Of a stretch of DNA of 64,000 nucleotides, positions 12,701 to 24,445 are shown one piece after another. Source of the DNA: Sympetrum striolatum. Taxonomy: Eukaryota; Arthropoda; Insecta; Odonata; Libellulidae. Each line of letters opens with the position of its first letter. Positions within the stretch are counted from its first letter, which is position 1. Where the stretch lies: the NCBI GenBank assembly GCA_947579665.1, contig OX388350.1, forward strand, positions 32,335,393 to 32,399,392, given 5' to 3'. The notes below the pieces were generated by a model, which searched no databases, was not told where the DNA came from, and saw only the letters and a list, made by a program, of their open reading frames with translations. The translations under genes were made by a program, and so were the position numbers.

Positions 12701-13649
12701 AAATAGCCTACTCTGCGTCTTTCTTATTTTATTTATTTATAGTATCATCAATTTTGAATATTAGTGGTAGAATTTGATTAAATATCTTCGGAGTACTTCA
12801 GGAAATATTAACAATAGTTATTTGATTATATTATGAAAAATTTGCCTATAAAGTTTATAACTTTTAACTTATCTCTACTTCACCACATAAAGGTCTTTCT
12901 TATCTCTGAACCTTTTAAAATTTGGTCAAAGCATGAACCGACTTGATTGTGGCACTTAAGTTGGACACGTCTTTAATGCTATTATCTTCTTCATAAAGTC
13001 GGAAAAAAATTACTTAACGTCAGGACGGAGTACTAACGAAAATAGAAAAAAAAAACTGGTTAATATTCAGTTGATTATCAGGTAGACAATTTCTGATGGC
13101 GGTTCCTCAGAAATCTTTTGTCTTAATAACATTAACCTGTAGTTACAAACTCTCTTTTATAATTTATCTATCCTCATGTGAGATTTGTTTTTAAGGAACA
13201 TTATAAAGAAACACAAAATAAGTTAATTTTATATACTAAATGAAGGTAAGGGAAAGCTTTTTCAGAGTTCGTGGAAATCTTGTGGAAGTCGTGGAAAATG
13301 AGCTCTTTGAAGTAGCGAATACTAAAATGACTAACGTATGTCATTCGCAGAAGAGTAATAGCGATGATTACATTTCTATATATAATTTTATGTTCCTTTA
13401 TTGATTTGTATATCTTGCACTACGATGCTCGGGCTATTTACCTGTATAAAACCCTAGGCAACACGCTCAAATTACCGTACTACTTTAATCTCAATTACTA
13501 TTCCTTTGCATCTAATTGTTAGTTTTATCGATTACCAGCTGCAGGAATGTATTCTAGCATTAAGTTAAAGACAAAAAAGGTAAAAAAATCTCTTAAAAGG
13601 CGTATAAACATGTCCAACTGAAGTCGGCTTCCTAAATCAAATGAAATCT

Positions 13650-13653
13650 AAAA
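13650..13653 (-). terminator. Polymerase III terminator of tRNA-Gly
   Basis: TTTT on the minus strand, 7-10 nt beyond the tRNA-Gly 3' end, is the shortest run that normally stops polymerase III in animals. Confidence 0.6.
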
Positions 13654-13659
13654 TCAATT

Positions 13660-13730
13660 TGCATCGGCCGGGAATCGAACCCGGGCCGCCCGCGTGGCAG
13701 GCGAGCATTCTACCACTGAACCAACGATGC
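13660..13730 (-). tRNA. tRNA-Gly, anticodon GCC
   Basis: The minus strand carries a 71-nt tRNA with acceptor GCATCG...CGATGC and discriminator A. The D-arm is GGTTCAGTGGTAGAATGC, the anticodon stem/loop is CTCGC-CTGCCAC-GCGGG (anticodon GCC), and the T-arm is GGCCCGGGTTCGATTCCCGG. This is the standard animal tRNA-Gly(GCC) sequence almost base for base; it reads GGC/GGU codons in cytosolic translation. Four T on the minus strand (13653-13650), 7-10 nt past the 3' end, form a minimal polymerase III terminator. Base 7 is T where the usual gene has G, leaving a T-C mismatch at the foot of the acceptor stem. It could be a mildly decayed copy, but all promoter boxes are intact. Confidence 0.9.
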
Positions 13731-13823
13731 TTGTAATAATGTTAGATTTGACGGTTATAAATTACTGCAATTAATACCTCAGATGCATTTCAATAACCTA
13801 ATTAGGATTAAGAATTTGAAGCT

Positions 13824-13845
13824 TTTAAACCTAATTAGGTTTAAA
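13824..13845. repeat. 22-bp perfect palindrome
   Basis: TTTAAACCTAATTAGGTTTAAA-type symmetry: positions 13824-13834 read TTTAAACCTAA and the next eleven bases are the exact reverse complement. It lies about 95 bp upstream of the tRNA-Gly 5' end (13730, minus strand), beside a second, interrupted inverted repeat. No function can be assigned. Palindromes of this size occur by chance in AT-rich DNA but are uncommon. Confidence 0.7.
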
Positions 13846-14804
13846 GGCACAGGTATCTATTAGGAAAGACTTACTAATAGATACTTCTATATATTTTCAT
13901 CCCAATTCTCAGAAAGTTCCACAGTATAAGTTTCTTTTCTGTTCAGGACAATTATCTGCTTAGTCAATTCTGTTTTAGTGTATAGAGTTTACAATGTGTC
14001 TGAATTCCATTATGAGGACATATTGCAGAATTTCTCGTATTACCTAATTATTCTATGTATGTAGAAAGACGTGCTGCGTAACGTATCAGGCAAAACTAGG
14101 CAAAAACCTTCCTTATGATGATCATTGCTTTTTCTGGTGTGAGACGTTTACTTTAATTCGATTTGGAATCTTGACTTCCATGATATCGCTGAAGAAAGAG
14201 AATATTTCACCGTACTTGCTTTCTAGATTTTCCTCTTTCAGATTTTTAACTTGTTTTTCCTCCTTCTCTTTCCGCTTTTCCTTTTCCTAGCTCTATCCAT
14301 ACTCCCTTTTATTTTCCCATATCCTTCCCTTTCTGCTTCTTGCCTCAATTTTCTCAATCTCCCCTTTTACGCATGCATTCACAAATCCATCTTTCACTGC
14401 CAACGAAAAATAAAATAGTCTTCCAATCTCGTCCAATCTCACAGATTTTACTTCCTTCACTTTCTTTATCGTAAGATGTCTTCTTTGCCTCCTCGTCCAT
14501 GATTAATTTGTTGTTTTAATTCCTTAATTATTATCTTATTCAATATAGTAATCTTTAATAGGAATGCAGAGCGTAATGCTGAGTTACTAGTCTTACTATC
14601 TTTTGCAATTTAACGACACGAGAATACATATAGAGAGTTCAGATTCTCGTATACTAGAATCTAAACCTTAAAGTTTATAATTTAATGTTAATCTAGAATT
14701 TTTTAATGTCTTCAGTCTTTGGATCGTATCAAGTTACTAGGATGAGAGATTAATTTGGGTAGTGGTTCTCACACAATTTTGCTATTACCCTATGAATCAT
14801 GTGA

Positions 14805-14912
14805 TAGTATTGTTAAAAGTTCTTCGAAAGCTTGGGTCATTGCGCTCCCAACGGGAATTGGACCCGAGACCGCTTTCATCGAAGTCAAACGCGTTGCCCA
14901 CTTGGATATTGG
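14805..14912 (-). mobile_element. tRNA-derived SINE, old copy
   Basis: Read on minus, a degenerate tRNA-like head (GTGGGCAACGCGTTTGAC...GTCTCGGGTCCAATTCCCG) is followed by a tail matching the SINE at 48964-49096. The shared tail words are AATGACC-AAGCT, TCGAAG and ACTTTTAACAATACTA. Head and tail together cover about 105 bp. Several CpG-type changes show greater age than the 49-kb copy. I found no convincing target duplication. The pair defines a SINE family: tRNA head, body of about 45 bp, then a variable short-repeat tail. Confidence 0.65.
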
Positions 14913-15433
14913 TTTATCTTATCGTATCTTACATTTAATTTAATCTCATTTCATCACTAAATTTAGCTTCCTATCTTTCGCAGGTTTTTCACCCCCCTTC
15001 TTGGGAGTGTTTTCCTACTGTGAAAATGTTTTCCTTAGCTCTCTTAGCTTAGGTTTTTTAAATCCACAAAGTAGTCTACTTCTAAGCACTTTTTTTAAAG
15101 CAATCTCTTTCTTAAAACTTGATATGACGAATGGTTAAATGTAAGATGAGACTTCAATAAATGAGAGAATAAATGAGACCTGAATAAAGTCTTATATTAT
15201 CATTATAATTCAAGAACCGAAGTATGTTTGTAGAATTTAAACGGTTGTTAGCACACTATTCCTTTCTGCTCTGATTAGAATTCTCTGTTCATTTATGGGT
15301 TTGATCAAATTTCCATATTAATAGATTAAGATACTTCCTAAGCAATATAGAATGAGGAAACAACAATTTCAATGTAAACTTCAAAAACTAGGAAGGTTTG
15401 ATATTCTTCTATTTCCTGTTCAAAAAGTCTCAT

Positions 15434-15658
15434 ATATATTAGTTCTGAAGTCGGGTCATATTACATAAGAGATGAAAATTCCACAAAAACAAAAACTTTT
15501 AGTGCATGATCGGTTTGAAGCTAACCGCTCATCGTCAGGCTCAAGATACGGTCGTGCATTAAAAGTTTTCGTTTTTGTGGAATTTGCATCTTTTATGATC
15601 CCGATTACGGAATTCCACCAAGATAAGGCTTCTTCGATTGAATATATTAGTTCTGAAG
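15434..15658 (-). mobile_element. 191-bp retro-insertion with hammerhead-like core and 17-bp target duplication
   Basis: A 17-bp direct repeat, ATATATTAGTTCTGAAG, flanks the insert (15434-15450 and 15642-15658). Inside is a long imperfect inverted repeat: AATTCCACAAAAAC and following bases near 15478-15515 pair with the matching arm near 15565-15595. The outer part extends through GATGAAAATT/CATCTTTT. The apex on the minus strand reads CTGACGATGAGC, a short hairpin, then TTCAAACC. This resembles the hammerhead core CTGANGA...GAAAC with stem I formed by the long arms. The layout and the long target duplication fit a Penelope-like retroelement fragment or a retrozyme-like retroposon. GAAA is damaged, so cleavage is doubtful. 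Confidence 0.6.
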
Positions 15659-18600
15659 ATTTACGTGTATTTTTATGATATTACTCATTATTATTTTGAA
15701 TGCGCCATATAAATAAAAGAAACAGTCTCATCTGGCAGTCTCCGACATTTTATATAGTTTACTCCAAGACATCAAGATAGCATAGAGAAGGTTTGAAACG
15801 GCTGAAATTATATCTCAATGGGAATCCGGTGCCATTCTTCTGCAGCGTGGATGAAGTGGTCTGCATTTAAAGAGCTGACCACGGTGGTTGTCGGAAGGGC
15901 TGTTTTTCTCATTATCAATTGACTCGCTTGTTTTCCGTTCGAAAAATTTCGGCCGATTCCGCGGAATTTCCTCACCACTCCGCAGCGCATCGGTGGGCGA
16001 TTAACGACCGCAGACTTATCCGATAAGGCAAACGGCCCTTCCCGTGCAACCCGGCACTCATAAAACATTCAAAGCTTTTTTCCCGTCTCCCAATCTTTCC
16101 CCCGAGCCATTCTTGCATTTCGAGACAACAGCTCCTTTTCCCATTACTTTAGCACCAGCCTTCCAGTCCTACAAATCTCGGCTGTTTTCTCAGTCCAACT
16201 CACCCACTCTTTTAATTATCCTTTTCCATTATCGGGACTGATTCAGGACCCCCTTAGTCCATCTTCCCGCAGTTAAAAGTCTACGCCTCCAATCTTTCCA
16301 ATCTTCATACCTATGCCTCTTTCGCTAATGCCTGCTTCCAATCGTTCTGGAGGCAGTTCGCCGCGCGTCGGCCGCCGCTCCGTCTTCCCTCCTCACTATA
16401 TCACGTGGTTTTGAACGGAGAGTGTCGCGCTCCCCTCTCTTAAGGATGCACTTTAGGAAATTTAGGGAAGAGGGGTGCGGTTAATGTAGGGGGATCACGT
16501 TAGCGGTATAATGGGGAAATAAAATTAACTCGGCTGTCAAAACAATTCAAAATATCTGGTTCTTTATTTCGACTGTGAGCTAATTTATACTTGGGGTAGT
16601 TTCTTCCTCTTAAAGACCAAAACCACGGATGGTTGAAATAAAGCTCTTCCTCCATTTGTTCCGTCAAATTTAGACATTAATCATGATTAACTTTATATTT
16701 CTATGGCAGTGTAGTAGAAGAGGATTCTCATCCTGAAATTTTCCAGATATTACGAATGTAGTTACGATTGTTTAATGTTCGGTTTTCCTATTAAAAGAAC
16801 GATTTTAACGAAAAGGATAAAATTAGAGAAGTCAATTCTTATTAACGTGATGTATTCAAAATAAAATCCGAGTAGGAATAAATCTATACACATCACGTGA
16901 ATAATGTTATTGCTATAGCCACTAAAGTAAGCAAGTTGGATTATTTAATAAACATTGACTTTTAATTTTCCTTGCAGTGATAAGGTTCTTATGCATTATT
17001 AAATTTATATTTTACATCTTGGAATCGATACTTAGTTCTTATTAATTTCAGTATCCATTCCAATTTATTTACCTGAAAGCGAATTTTACTCGATTAGTTA
17101 ATAGAATTCATAATGCAGATTCTTTATTAGATTAACGGGAGTTAGGCCTATATAGATCTACGTACGTGCAGTATATAGCAGTAAAAAATATCCAAGGAGG
17201 TTCTTTTCACTGAAGTCATCCTTCTTATTTCATATTTTGGTTTCAATTCAATTGGTAAAATATGACTTAACAGACATTGAATATCATAGGCATTTGTTTC
17301 CTTCTTTCTTTTCTTTTTTTACGAGCATAAGATAAAAATTTGTCAAAATTTCATTTATTTCCACCCTTAGCGAAAGTAATTCTCTTGATCTTTTCTGCAT
17401 CTTTTGGTTTCTCATGCGCTATTTTTTATTAACGTTTTCCGAATAAGTTTATACTGTTTCTGTTATTTTATGTATCTTTTATAATTAGAAAAATGCCTTA
17501 GATAAATCGAAAATTTTTAACTCGAGGATATTAAATACGTGTTTTGAAAATTCTGATCTCAGAAAAATAATTTCAAGATTGATGTCTAACCACTTTGACG
17601 GTACACTAATGTAGGAAACGCGTTAAATACGCAGCGTGAGTAATTAATATTATATCTATATTTGTTTCCTACGATGAAACAAATTAGTAATAAATGTAAT
17701 TGACCATTCGAAGACGTATGTAAAGAATAACTCAGTAGTAACGACTTGGTCTGTGACCACGACAGAATAAACACTTTATAAATTATTGGATGTAGACCAA
17801 AATATAAATAAATGTATTCGGTCGCGTTAAGAAGATTCTCTTTTGATTTCTTTGTGTGCATATGGATTACACCTCTGCAACATAGCAGTAATACAAATTA
17901 TAATATATCGAGGTCTTCTTTACATTGTTAACCAAAGATTAATTTAAAATTTTACCAGAATTCTGCTATTTATATCCAAGCAATTTATATAAGACGTTAT
18001 CAGTTGCGTAGTCCATTAACGGAAGAATCGTCTTTCAAGAGAAAAATAATAAAGGTCAGGCCTTCTTCAGAGCCTTCGTTTCTTACCTCGGACCCAGGTG
18101 TATAGGAAACCCACAGGGACACCTGATTTAGAAAGGCGAAAAAGCTCCCGCACATTTTTTTCCTTTTAAATTTTTTCGAAAACAATGGGTTTCCGATTTT
18201 AAAACACTTATGAGATTTACGAGCGGCAATTCCAGCCGAGGCGTTCTGCTTTTTCACTTCTTCCCGGGGTACAAAGCGAAGGAAATGCTCCGCTGAATGT
18301 TCAAGTATTTTTCTCCAGGGGTTTAATAGCTGCAGGATTCGTGATGGCAGAATTTCTTCTTTCTCTTATTCTTGCCGCGAGGCGCCTTACCTATCTCTTA
18401 TTTTCCGCCATATCTCCCAAGGAATCTGAGCGCCGGAATGGCTTGATGAATAGAGCTTCCCCGCGCTGTAAATTCCGGAGATTTCCCGACCGTAGAACCT
18501 AATTCTTCGTCGAAAAAGTGCACGCATCTCGCCGAGCTGCAGTTTCCGATTCTCCGGCGAGGTATACGGAGAATTTAAACAAATGAAGGGGATTAATGCG

Positions 18601-21600
18601 GCGAAATTTCCCGGTGAGGTCAGGCCATAATTCGCCCGCGACTGATGTCAAGCCAAGAAGGTACGAGCTGCTACCGTGGCAAGCGTTTATTTGGGTATGA
18701 AAGTGCGAGGTAAGTCAGGTATTCGGAGATTCAAACACCTGACTGAAGCGTTCATCCGTCATGAGCACGCGATAGGTGATGGATTTATGCTGTTCTCTCG
18801 TTCCGGTTAAGCCCGTTGACTAATATAATCGCTACGTACGACATGATATCTTTATGGAAATGACATGTTCCCTTTTTTCCAGTTGTTATTTCAGAATTTC
18901 TTCCTTTCCGCTTTTGATTATTATATATTTGCGCAGAAATTGTCAGTTCATAGTAAATACAGTTCGTAGTTCATACTAAAGAAGATAATTTTAACTGCTT
19001 GACTCTGACACAATTTAAAACTATTCTCTGCGGCATTAAAAATTTCGAGTAAAATTAAATACAACTGAAAATATTATACGTAACGATAAGTTTTCTAAAT
19101 TTCATTGCGAAAATGTTTCGAGAATCCTCGATGTATGATAAGCTTTATTTTTTAACGGAAAATATCGTCTTTAGCTAATAGTATCACTTTTATTAGTAAA
19201 TAGTGGACGATTGGTGGCTATGTAACTTAAGTGATTCCAATTTTTATTATTTTTTAAATTATAATTAATTTTTAATTAATATAATTTTTATTATTTTTTA
19301 ATTTTAATTTTTTTTGATTTCCAATAATTTTGGAAAGTTCTGTAAAATAAAAGTTTAACTTTATCCGACGTATGTACGTATACATGCACTAGAGTAATAT
19401 ATACGGGGAAGGGGTTACAGCCGAGATGGATAATTAGTAGTATTCTATTCTGTTAATAGTAGTCTAGATTTGGAAAAGAATGTATTTATGTATTTAAATT
19501 TATTCTTGTATACTAGCATTCCTTCACTATTTTTGTAGCCTCTATCATCACAATCGCTTCCATAGTAATGTAAAGTCCTTTTGTGGTGTCGAGACGTTTC
19601 TGATTCTATATCTGATCTGATCTCATCTCGCACATTCCCATTATATGCATTTTCACTTCATTTCATCTGCGGAATTATCAAGTTTGCCTGCTGCATGTAA
19701 GCTCCTGACAGGTGGCGAATCGCCACTTTCGATATTTCACTTTGATTTTACTGGGCTGAGCTGGGAGTTTCTTAGTACTCCATACCTGTTTAAAGGCTTC
19801 CCAGGGCCTTTTGATTCTAGTTTCTGCTTAGTGATTTCCTGGGAGATTGACTTTACCAATGTGGTTTCCTTTTGTCTTCACTGCTTGATGAGGGATAGGA
19901 AAGGTGATTTTGAAAGAGGAAATACTAAAGAGTGGGGCCATGGTCTTCATCGGCAAAGGGAAATGCGCAAACCAAGAGCTCGCGAGGGAAAGCTTGCTAG
20001 TCCTTGAGATAGTTTTTCCTTTATCAGGGTTGCAGAAACGTACCTATCCGCTTCCCAAACGTGATATTAATGTGGGAATATTAAGCAGGAAATATTGACT
20101 TCTAATTTTCTTAGATAATCCTTCTCATATTTTCCTTTGTAAATTTCTCTCTGAAGAATCTATTTTCATACCTTAACAAAAATTTGAATATTTCCTTCCT
20201 CATGGTCTGAAACTCTTGAACTTTCAAGGTCAATCAGGTCTCAAGCCTAATCATTGCTAATATTTCAAGCCAAAACGATTCTTTGCTTTTCCTCAAATTT
20301 TTGAAAAACTTAAGTACATCTCTGTTTTGTCAGTTAACTGGCCCTTTCTTATATATAGTCAGTAGCTACTATCCTTTGGTATCTTTTGAACATCTTTCAG
20401 CATAAATAGTGAAAAAAGATTGGTCAACAAAGTGCTTACGATAGTATAGTTGTTAATTTAATTCTTTAAAAGAATAGCTACTATCGGTTTTCGTTATCCA
20501 TTATACTAAAATAGTGTTAGGGGATTCTTAACATTTCTGCAACCGATATCTAAATATCAGGGGATTATTACACTTAAAAACCGAAAACACGCAGAAACTC
20601 GTTTCACTTTGGTTTTTCAGACGGACGACGTGTTACTGAAGTCGAAAAAATGAAATAGCTTGAATTTTAAAATGATCTAATTTTTGTTTCCTGATGGTTT
20701 CGAAGGCGTGGTCGCCCATTTTTCCTTTCCTTCGAAGAGTTCGTCTCCCGAACAACCATTTTTCACTGAATTTTCCCTTCCGAGCGAACACTACCTCACC
20801 GTATCCATCAATCTCTCCGCGGTGATGAGGCAGACGCCTTCTTCCTTCGTGTGTCCCTCTTGATTTTCCTTTTCTGCTCGGTTTACGTCGTCCATCCATC
20901 CTACTCTTTTCCTTTTAACAATCTTTCAGGACGCTCTCCTTTAGGACAAACATCCCTAGTACCATGGTAACGTCCATTTGTTTTCTACGTGTACTTCGAC
21001 GCCTGTAGTGAGTGCTAGCGGAGAGGAAATGGGTGTTTTTTCCCTTCCTGTAACTTATTGCGAAAAATTGGGCTGTTACAGACAGAGGGTGTTATCATTA
21101 CTTCCGAGATGTTCTCGAAGAGTTCCCTTATTTTCCTATAAATTGCTATCTTTTCTTACTTCATCGATCTTCTAATGCTGCTTTATTGATATTTACACCC
21201 TTAAATAAATATGAAGAACCATATTAGATGATCTAGTTTCATTCTTTGACTAAAAGTTTGGTATTTTTTCAACTTTTCTGAGTTTACAGGCTCATATATT
21301 TTCCGACCTTGATGGCGAAAAGGTTAGCGTATAGGTTAGCTTATCAATTCCAAGGAAATCTGTTCAAGTCCTTAATGATTGGAGTTTCCTGACTTTTGCA
21401 TGGATGTCTCTGTTTGATCTTGGTTAAAATGTTTCATATCTCACTATAATTTACATTTGAAATGACTGCTTTAAGTGAAGTTCTAATGAAATAAATTACC
21501 ATCACATTCGTGACTTTAGCAAGATATTGAAGAATTTAAGGTGATGTCACGTTGGTTTCTATCTCAAGAAAATCGTGCTGTAGTGAGAAAATGGTGTCAA

Positions 21601-24210
21601 AATTTTTGTAATGGTAGGTCGTACATACATTATAGTCCCAATGCGTCTTATATATTCGTTTCAGTTTATCGTTTCGTGATTGCTTGTACTTTCCGTAAGT
21701 TAAGTACGAAGAGCCGGGTATGAATGAAAATTTCACGTGAATGTTTAATGATTTTAATCCAATACTCGAAACCTTGCGAATTATGATGAGTTCAAGTAAT
21801 TTCAACTAACATAACCATAATCGCCATTTACCGTTTTAGCATAATACACGCATAATTGCATCCTTCAGCCAGAATTCAGAATGTAACCGTCATGACAATA
21901 CAATCTTGTGGTCATTGTTAAAGAATTAGCTTAACGAAATTACTGTGGCCTATAATTGATTATTTTGCTAGGATCTTAATCATTTCTGCAACTCATAAGA
22001 CATATTTTTTATACTTTGCGAATATATTTTGAAATGTAATATGGATGCTTAAATTTTTTACCTTTATCTCCTAAATTCTGTTTGGCTATATACTTTATCA
22101 TAAACCCTGACTAATGAAGAGATACTCTTTCACGACAACATGCTGTTTAAACTAAGGAAAATTTTGTTCTTTAGGAGCAATCCATTCTGAAGAACTGACT
22201 TCAAATGCCTTCGAAATGGCTGTAAGGATTAAGCAGCATATTTCAGGAATCCCAGTTTTAGTGAGCTTTAGCTAAAGGAAACCAAGGCCCGTGATTATTC
22301 AACTAAGTTCGTGGACACTTAATCAGCAAAACTTGTTGTCCAACCATAAGGTGCATTTCCTCAGGCAGCACCAACTTTCTAGCGATTAAAACTCGCCTTA
22401 ATGAATATCACACGATACTTCCGTATGACGCTTAAAAGCTGCGTTTATTAGCACTTGATGCACGTACATAGGCTGCACCTTTATTGCGGAGTTACTGGGA
22501 AAACTTTTGAGGCATTCCGGTTACCTTTTTGGCTTATTTTATATTTTGCGAGAGATACAATATCCCTCCAAGGTTGAACCTAAAGTGCCGAGGAATTAAT
22601 TATCTGCCATTGAATTATTTCTGAGGAAGCATGAGAAGTTACGTCGACGTCTTGAATCAAAGATGGCATAGGATAGGTAACGCTTAATTAAATCTCTTGC
22701 TTTATTCCCCTTTCGCGAGGCTCGTATTAGGAACTCTGGCGAAGAAGTGTTCCCAGCGCTTTATTTCACTGTAGATTACGTTCATTAATCCAACGTTACT
22801 AATTAAAGGATCCTTTTACGGAATTGAATATATATCATTTTCCATATATTTTTTATACGAGGTTCGACGATATTTTACTGTTGTGTTTACGAAAACTTGG
22901 CTGATTAGTCTCATTATAGGCGCTGCGAATCAACGGATAATAAGTAATAATGGCAAAAATATTAATTCATATAATTAGTAACCAGCATTCATTTACTTCA
23001 TTATCCGTGAATGATCTCGGTTTATGATGGAGTAAAAGTACTCCGAGGTGTTTACCGTTACAGTAAACATTAATCAGGAGTAGTCATTAAGTTAGTAACT
23101 TCAGCGAGAACTAGATAGAATATTATTATCATTATTATTAATGCTTGAAATAGTTAATTCAAAGAGTAATAGAATAGCATTCGGAGGCTTTAATTAAACT
23201 AAAATCTATCATGGTATTTTATTTTTGACTATGCGGCAGTTATCAAAAATAGGGGAAAAATAGAAATTTATAAAAACGAAAAGTAAGTATGAGATTGAAT
23301 TAGCACTTATGATAAGTAATATTAATTCTATTTAGTCACGGCAGATGCTACGTTTTCATTTTCTCTTTCAGTTATAAGACATATACATGTTTTTGGGAAT
23401 ATTAAAACCAATTTGACTGCAGGATGTATAATATAAACCAATTTTTACAAGCGAATTTTTTAAAGTGTCATTGTTGTATTTAAGCCACGTGTTACATACG
23501 CCAACATCACTACTACGAAATTATTATGCTAGTTATTTATCATAAAATACTGTGCATTCACTTAAATTTTATAACTCCGCTAAATTTAGCCGTGTGAATT
23601 GACGCTACCTTTTCCCTTCCATTCCGGCAATCATCATGGTTCTAACGAAAGATGGCACTCGCATTTACGTACCTCACGTTTATTAACCTAAATGGAAGCT
23701 AGCATTTGTTTTAATGCAGCGAAGAAAGCCAACGCCGGGAGCACGGATTGAAAGTTATAGAGCACATACTTCGCGGTAGTTGAGCAACAAATGCGAATTA
23801 ATCTCGCAAGCGAGAAGTAAAAAAGCGTCCCTCATTTTTACCGTCTCCGAGTTAATCTCGGCTGTTTTCTCCCCACGGTGAATGATCTCTCGCCGGATAA
23901 TCCCTCCTTCTCATTTCCCCCTGACTCTTTAAAAGGGATGAAACTTATCTATCTCATGCTCTGCAACAGTATTTCCGCTCTGTCAAGTTTTCTCATCTAG
24001 TCTTTATACCCGCTCGCAAAGCAGACCTCTTTTCATTTATCACTAACCGCTGTTCTTATGTTCTTCGCTCTGTTTCTTCTTGATTCTCTTCATGATTCTT
24101 CCTTTCTCCTCTCTTCTTCCCGCTTTCTCTTCTTTTCGTAAGATTCCTTTTCTTACGTTGCAGTAATCGCGAGGCTTTAACTTTCTTGGACATTTATTTC
24201 GGTTTTACAA
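15659..24210. other. Gene-free stretch with CpG-rich patches
   Basis: No gene recognised over 8.5 kb. CpG-rich, higher-GC patches lie at about 15820-16500, 18040-18780, 20590-20950 and 23590-24170, separated by AT-rich DNA. The open frame 15808-16068 (minus) and the overlapping frames 19645-20098 (plus) lie in such segments and show no recognisable domain. A low-complexity A/T block (runs of TTTTTATTATTTTTTAA) sits at about 19240-19310. An 8-bp inverted pair AGTCAGGT/ACCTGACT lies near 18713-18745. No RNA gene or bounded transposon was found. Confidence 0.55.
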
Positions 24211-24445
24211 GAAATATTTATTTTACATTTTACTGTTATCAATTTAAATCTATAATTAAAATTATTTTAAAATAATCTTAATTAATAATTTTTAATAGGT
24301 AGTGATTTCATCCGTTCCGTTCTATTTTCCAAAAAATATTTATTATACATTTTACAGTTATCAATTTAAATCCATAATTTAAATTATATTATAAAAATCT
24401 TAATTAATTAATCTTGTTTAAGAGTGATCAGCACTTTTGTCTGTT
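24211..24445. repeat. Two-copy tandem duplication, period about 122 bp
   Basis: The segment starting at 24211 (GAAATATTTATTTTACATTT) recurs starting at about 24333 (AAAATATTTATTATACATTT). The match continues through ACTGTTATCAATTTAAATC, ATAATT..AAATTA, AATCTTAATTAAT and AGTGATT. The offset is constant at about 122 bp and the copies are diverged. No third unit is evident. It is an old local duplication of non-coding DNA. Confidence 0.7.

Larger units (their letters stand above)
7300..13659. other. Gene-free stretch with one CpG-rich patch
   Basis: No gene recognised over about 6.3 kb. A CpG-bearing patch lies at about 7860-8110. The open frame 8155-8586 (plus, 143 codons) is the longest here. 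It has no ATG at its apparent start and no domain I recognise, so I do not call it a gene. The sequence around 11704-11730 (CTGATAAGGTCGAAACC) superficially resembles a hammerhead core but lacks a stem II. The rest is AT-rich with no clear repeat structure, apart from the tRNA-derived fragment at 9636-9705. Confidence 0.55.
13731..15433. other. Gene-free stretch with short palindromes and one SINE copy
   Basis: No gene seen. Just upstream of tRNA-Gly (in its orientation) are a 22-bp perfect palindrome at 13824-13845 and an 11-bp inverted repeat beginning at about 13853 (GTATCTATTAG, 10-nt loop, CTAATAGATAC). A pyrimidine-rich tract occupies about 14220-14480. An ACGAGAAT/ATTCTCGT inverted pair lies near 14620-14650. 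The tRNA-derived SINE copy at 14805-14912 is listed separately. Confidence 0.55.

Noticed and set aside
770..18790. Shared words GTGATGGATTTAT near 785 and 18776 as a dispersed repeat
   Set aside because: Only about 14 bp match, with no extension on either side; compatible with chance.
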